Of a stretch of DNA of 21,665 nucleotides, positions 17,611-21,665 are shown one piece after another. The notes under the pieces were generated by a model. The model had not been told where the DNA came from. It searched no databases and saw only the letters and a list, made by a program, of their open reading frames with translations. The stretch is from Penium margaritaceum (taxonomy: Eukaryota; Streptophyta; Zygnematophyceae; Desmidiales; Peniaceae): NCBI GenBank assembly GCA_023375785.1, contig SZWC01004827.1:85395-107059 (forward strand). The letters run 5' to 3'. Both the position numbers and the translations under genes were made by a program. Each line of letters starts with the position of its first letter. Position 1 is the stretch's first letter.

Positions 17611-18700
17611 CACCCCGTGATGACATCCGCCTCGCATCCACCATGCAGACCCATTGGGCTTGTGCATGGGTCACCCCCTCTTCCACTGTTATCGTCAATA
17701 TCACATTGGCCTCACCATCCTCCTCCTCCTTTTCCTTGGCATCCATGTCTTATTCTAACCACAACAAATTGCAGTTGTTTACCAGGCTACCTCCCTTTTG
17801 GGGCTAGATGACACCCCCCACATGGTCCAACTGCTATAAGCCACTCTCATCTTTACACCCCACCAGCCTGGTCCTGGCCCGTGTCCGTTTCCCTGAGTTT
17901 CATCCTAGCGAGTACTGCCTGGCACTTGTCGTGCTGAGGAGCGCGCTTTGGAGAGGCACCCCACCGAACCTCTGAACCTTTGTGATCAATGAGGCGAGGG
18001 TATGATGGATATGTCTTGATCAATTTTCTGTGAGTCGGATGGATTCCTTCGTGGCGCGTCGTCTGGGGGTGTTCATGGGTGCCTTCCTGATGAATTTCCT
18101 TCGATTGATGAGTAGTTTTCCTGTGCCTTCCCTCACCATCTTGGTGTCTCTGCGTTTGCTGGTGTTCCCTATTCTGGCACAGTCGCAGTCTGTCTTGCTT
18201 TTCCCTTCATTCCTGTTTCTGGTGGCTTCTGGATCATTAATTAGGAATTCTTCTCCAGCAACAAGAGTACTTAACATACTATGTGTGTGGTTGGGACATG
18301 CATACTATATTACAATCCTGACGCACATCTGTGCTTGTATTTGCCCTGCGGTCTTTTTGAGATTTTTATCAAGATGTGTTTGTGATGTCGCCGTGATGTG
18401 AATATTCGTCCAAAAAAATAACATCCACTCATTTTCCACTTCTATGCTGATAGTGGCATTGTTCCAAGCCCAGCATGCGTGTTGTGGTGTGGTACATTCC
18501 GGGACTGCAATGGCCATCACTGTGTGATAGCCGTTGCGGTGCGACATTCTTGTCATCATAGCTAATTGCAATGAATGCTTCTTTCAGAATATGGTTGCAG
18601 ACTGGTATGAGCTGTGGCCTGATAGGGATCCGTCACGGGCTCTATCACTACTCATTAAATCTTAAACATTGTGAACACTTGCCTCGATCCCCTCCTCCAC
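17611..18700 (+). other. region where protease and pre-integrase would lie; mostly unreadable
   Basis: No DSGA-type protease motif was found. The plus-strand frame 18030-18401 is hydrophobic and unassigned. At about 18586-18660 a frame reads LQTGMSCGLIGIRHGLYHYS, which resembles the LQTG...IG...GLYxL motif of the copia pre-integrase region, preceded in another frame by NCNECFFQ. This would fit the order Gag, protease, pre-integrase, but the resemblance is short. Confidence 0.3.
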
Positions 18701-19639
18701 AATCAAGTGTTCCGTCTCCATCCCTCTCACAAATTTCAAGAGTCATGTTAAGGTTTGCACAACTTTTGTCCTGTTCGTGCATAATTGATCGTGACCACTT
18801 GGCTACGTCCATATCTGTGCAGATCCCTGTCACGGACCTAGCTAGAGCCGAAGTATCCCCGTCAATGGGGTGAGGCTGACTGAGCAAGACAAGGTCGACC
18901 ACCCATCTGCAGCTGTGATGCTGAGGCAACTTGATGGAGGCCTTTGCCATACTTTATGTAGCTAGTAGAGTTTTCTTCATGGACTGGTCAATGGCCCTGT
19001 TTTGTATGTTCTACTTGTTTGCTCCTCATCCATGTGTGTGGGTTTTTTTGGTAGAGCTTGTCTTCTTGCATGCATATGACCAAATGACTTCTTGTTCTGA
19101 CTGGTGTGCACGAGTTACGCCCAGAAGACTGCTTTCAGGCGGGTTCTAAGTAGCGAACCCCTGAGCAGCGCATCACATGGAGGAGAGCCAATTGCACCTA
19201 TGTATGCTATAGGCCTGTCAGTTGCCAGATCTCTTTGTGCTCGCTTTAATTGAGATAAATGCGTCTCTTTCCCAGCTAAATCCTTGATGTTGCATGTTTG
19301 CACAGCTTGCCGTTGTGTTGGCCTGCTACAACAATGTTTCTCAGCCAGGACAGGAGGACTAGGAAACTCTTACACATCCTCTCATTGTATTAGAACACCA
19401 AGGCAACCCTTGCCGAGTGACACAATAGAGATGTAGTAGAAATGGTAGTACACAGTGATGACTGCAACCGTGGTTTTTGGAGGAATGACCACTGACACGA
19501 CCAGGGGCAGCTGTAGCACCGGCATAGCATCAACATGATGTAGTAGCGGTGCTCTGTCACTCGTGACAATTTGTAGTAGTGGCAGCGAGAAGTAATAGTG
19601 ACATGTAACATGAGGCATAGCATAAACATAGCATAAACA
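18701..19639. other. stretch without recognisable gene
   Basis: Short frames occur on both strands, none with known motifs. If the Gag at 15471 and the integrase at 20772 belong to one element, this interval and the GCA-rich tract after it are extra DNA: about 2 kb where copia elements normally have a few hundred bases. I could not find LTRs or terminal repeats that would mark an inserted element. Confidence 0.4.
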
Positions 19640-20040
19640 TAGCAGAAGTAGCATCAGTTTTCGGAAGCAGTAGCAGCAATTGCTGCTGCCGCAACTAGAA
19701 ACGTCAGAACCCGCACCGTAATAGCAATTGCGGGCAGCTGCAACCTTAGAAGCAACAGCAGCAGCAGCTGCAAAAAACGTGGGCAGCAGCGGCAGTAGCT
19801 GTAGCAGCTGTGTGCACCTACAACAACAGCCGCTGGCAGCTGCAGCAGCAACCACGGGCAGCTATAGCAGCAGCCGTGAACAGAAAAGCAGCAGCAGAAA
19901 CAGCAACAAAAAGTTGCATCAGCGTAACAGCATCATCACAGCAGCAACGTAGCAGCAGCTGCAAAGGGCTGTAGTAGCAACCACACAACTGCAAAGGTTG
20001 CAGCGGCAGCCACAGAAGAAGCTGTAGCATTAGATGCGGC
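19640..20040. repeat. GCA/CAG-rich degenerate triplet tract
   Basis: About 400 bases are dominated by GCA, GCAGCT and CAACA triplets, with CAGCTGC palindromes and no strict long period. It translates to Ala/Ser/Gln-rich runs on one strand and Leu/Cys/Ala-rich runs on the other, so long frames over it (19382-19855 and 19818-20267 minus; 19728-19952 plus) are not reliable genes. Confidence 0.75.
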
Positions 20041-20771
20041 TGTGTCAGAAGAATTCTCTGCTTGCTATAGCTGTAGCTACAACTACAGGGGGGGCACCCA
20101 TGGGTGTCTATCTCCTCAATGCGCACCTGATGGAATGTTTGAGGAAGGTGTGTGAAAAAAGAAGGGGGGCTGAGGATAAAAACACAAGGACTTGTAAGGG
20201 GAGACAGTTGGGAAGCTTGAGGCCCTTTCTGAGCACCCAAGGGGACTGGTCCTGGATTTCTCCCCATTTTGACAACAGCAGACAGGCCGGTGACAACATC
20301 TCCCTTGCTAAAGTCATCGGTGACTTCACCAATTTCCTGGCCACGACATTACTTCTTGCAAGGATTTCAAATCCTCAACAAATGTGGTTAGCTCGCCATT
20401 CCAAAACCTTTTTCGAGTCGCTTAAGGCAGCTGATCCCCGTCTTGCCTCACCATAACCAACCTACGTCAACGAGAAGAGCAACGGTGGCACTAGTAGCAA
20501 CGGCATGATCACTAGCAGCAGATGGGTTGGGCTGAATTGGGTTCCACTCCCTCTCAGAGCCTCTCCTCCTGTCTCTTGGAGGAGGAGGCTATTGGTTTCA
20601 ACTGCCCACATCATGCTTTCCTACACCCAGTGAAGCATAGGGAATTCTTCCAAAAGATTTTCTCAGCAGAAGAAAACATCTTTTTTTACTTTTGATGGCC
20701 ATAGTTGTGTTTCTCCTGTCCACTGGGATGGGGGAAACGCTGTCAACTGTTTTTGACAATGGGATTACTAG
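20041..20771 (+). other. unassigned stretch upstream of the integrase
   Basis: A plus-strand frame (20034-20456, 140 codons) ends with a helical, protein-like segment (WLARHSKTFFESLKAADPRL) that I cannot assign. It could be a displaced part of the same copia polyprotein. After 20456 no frame stays open for long. The conserved leucine/glycine/histidine motif that normally precedes the pre-integrase cysteines is not clear. Confidence 0.25.
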
Positions 20772-21665
20772 ATGCAGCCAGCCCTTGGTCTTCATGTGGA
20801 TCCTTTCAAGAATCTAACCAAGACTGACTGCATCATTTGTACTCAAGGAAATGTGCATTACTGCACCTACCTCGAGTGCGCCATCCGGGGCTACACCCGT
20901 TGGGAGTTGGTCCAATTGGACCTCTTAAATCCCCTTCTTTTCGCGTTTCATCAAACCGCAGATGGTATGTTCTTGCATTGATGGATTAATTCATACAGAT
21001 GCTTTGGGTCTACTACCTTCACCACAAGAGCAACGCTACGTTGGTCATTCGCTTGTGGCTTACCATGGCCAAGATTTTGTCTTGCAAGAATATGTACAAG
21101 TTTTTCTCTGATTACGATGGAGAATATTTCAGCAAGATGGCGATGTTGTTTCCTGAGAAGGTTGTCACTTACCACCTCTCCGTCACTGCCACACCTCAGT
21201 AGATTGGTGTGTCTGAGCACTGGAACTGCACCATGGAGAATGTGCTCTCCCCGGGTCCTTTAACGTTAAGGACTTCTCCTACATGACATGGGTTTGAAAC
21301 GGCCTAATGAATAGTCCCCTACCGGGCCATGTCACGCTGTACGAGTTCTGGTTTGGCCATCATGCTCATCTCCACCTCATGCACTTGTGAGTCTACCTTG
21401 TTTGCATCTGGCTCACAGAAGACCAGCTTAGCAGCAAGCTCTTTTTGTGCGGCCGCATTTTCCCTTTCTTTAGCATTTCCCCTCGGTTGAAGACTTAGTA
21501 CTTGTAGGAAAACATCCATCATCTCATTGTCAAGTCCCCCGACACCTTTTTCTCTGAAGCCCTCACCCACCGGGATCTCTCTCACATCCTCGCCCTCACC
21601 TCTAAACATGTTCCTGGTTCAAGGATGGGGGAAATCGGAACAATGGATGGGTCGGTTTGTCATCA
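20772..21665 (+). pseudogene. copia integrase, decayed, running off the window
   Basis: The first frame gives FKNLTKTDCIICTQGNVHY, the second Cys pair of the HHCC zinc finger (20829-20831 and 20838-20840), then WELVQLDLLNPL with the first catalytic Asp (20919-20921). A frameshift near 20955 leads to a frame with LMD, a stop, then LWVYYLHHKS. FFSDYDGEYFSK gives the second Asp (21110-21112). ATPQ is followed by TAG (21200-21202), then IGVSEHWN with the Glu (21215-21217); Asp-to-Glu spacing is 34 residues, as in retroelement integrases. From 21331 another frame reads TLYEFWFGHHAHLHLMHL, the copia TPYExWxGxKPxxxHLRVFG segment, with a stop in place of a residue after HL. Integrase would insert element cDNA. 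The D,D,E triad is kept but the gene is broken. Confidence 0.88.

Noticed and set aside
19382-20267. Leu/Ala/Cys-rich minus-strand frames (157 and 149 codons)
   Set aside because: They are translations of the GCA-rich tract. The hydrophobic look comes from composition rather than a membrane protein pattern.
21319-21609. 96-codon minus-strand frame
   Set aside because: The plus strand of the same interval carries the copia integrase C-terminal motif (YEFWFGH), so this is its shadow.

Overview
This looks like nuclear DNA of a plant, in a stretch made mostly of old, broken LTR retrotransposons. Three primer-binding-site motifs match the complement of the 3' end of plant initiator-Met tRNA (TGGTATCAGAG). 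The recognisable proteins are all Ty1/copia Gag/Pol pieces. Several in-frame stops fit C-to-T decay at CpG or CHG sites, as expected in methylated plant repeats. There are no operons, no dense gene packing and no intact host gene I can name. I cannot fix the species; a repeat-rich land plant is my inference.

Layout. 1-3526: AT-rich DNA with no clear gene, then a decayed plus-strand Gag-like frame (about 1443-2129), a 243-codon minus-strand open frame of unknown function (1962-2693), and a GC-rich block with an A-rich tail (about 2980-3326). 3527-8440: an LTR family present twice in opposite orientation (3538-4425 plus; 7984-8440 minus, truncated). The minus copy has an abutting PBS (7972-7983), a Gag-like start, and a coding minisatellite whose unit switches from 63 to 75 bp, with a palindromic core. 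8441-9752: no gene, two triplet microsatellite tracts. 9753-14165: the best-defined object, a minus-strand copia element of 4.4 kb with a 5-bp target duplication (TGGTC), two LTRs, an integrase C-terminus, a 36-bp minisatellite in the integrase-RT linker, RT and RNase H. It lacks Gag, protease and the integrase core, and its RT active site is mutated.

14166-21665: plus-strand copia remains. These are a candidate LTR end and PBS (15382), a decayed Gag ending in a mutated zinc knuckle (17555-17596), poorly readable DNA including a GCA-rich tract (about 19640-20040), then a copia integrase with its D,D,E residues still visible (20772 to the window end).

The most unusual structure is at about 13334-13462. 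The 3' end of the 5' LTR (U5-like) plus the PBS lies in inverted orientation between the rest of that LTR and the integrase fragment. This is exactly the segment copied first from the tRNA primer, which suggests an aberrant reverse-transcription product, although a later small inversion is also possible. I see no new defence, toxin or metabolic system here. The window's interest lies in retrotransposon structure, coding minisatellites and decay patterns.
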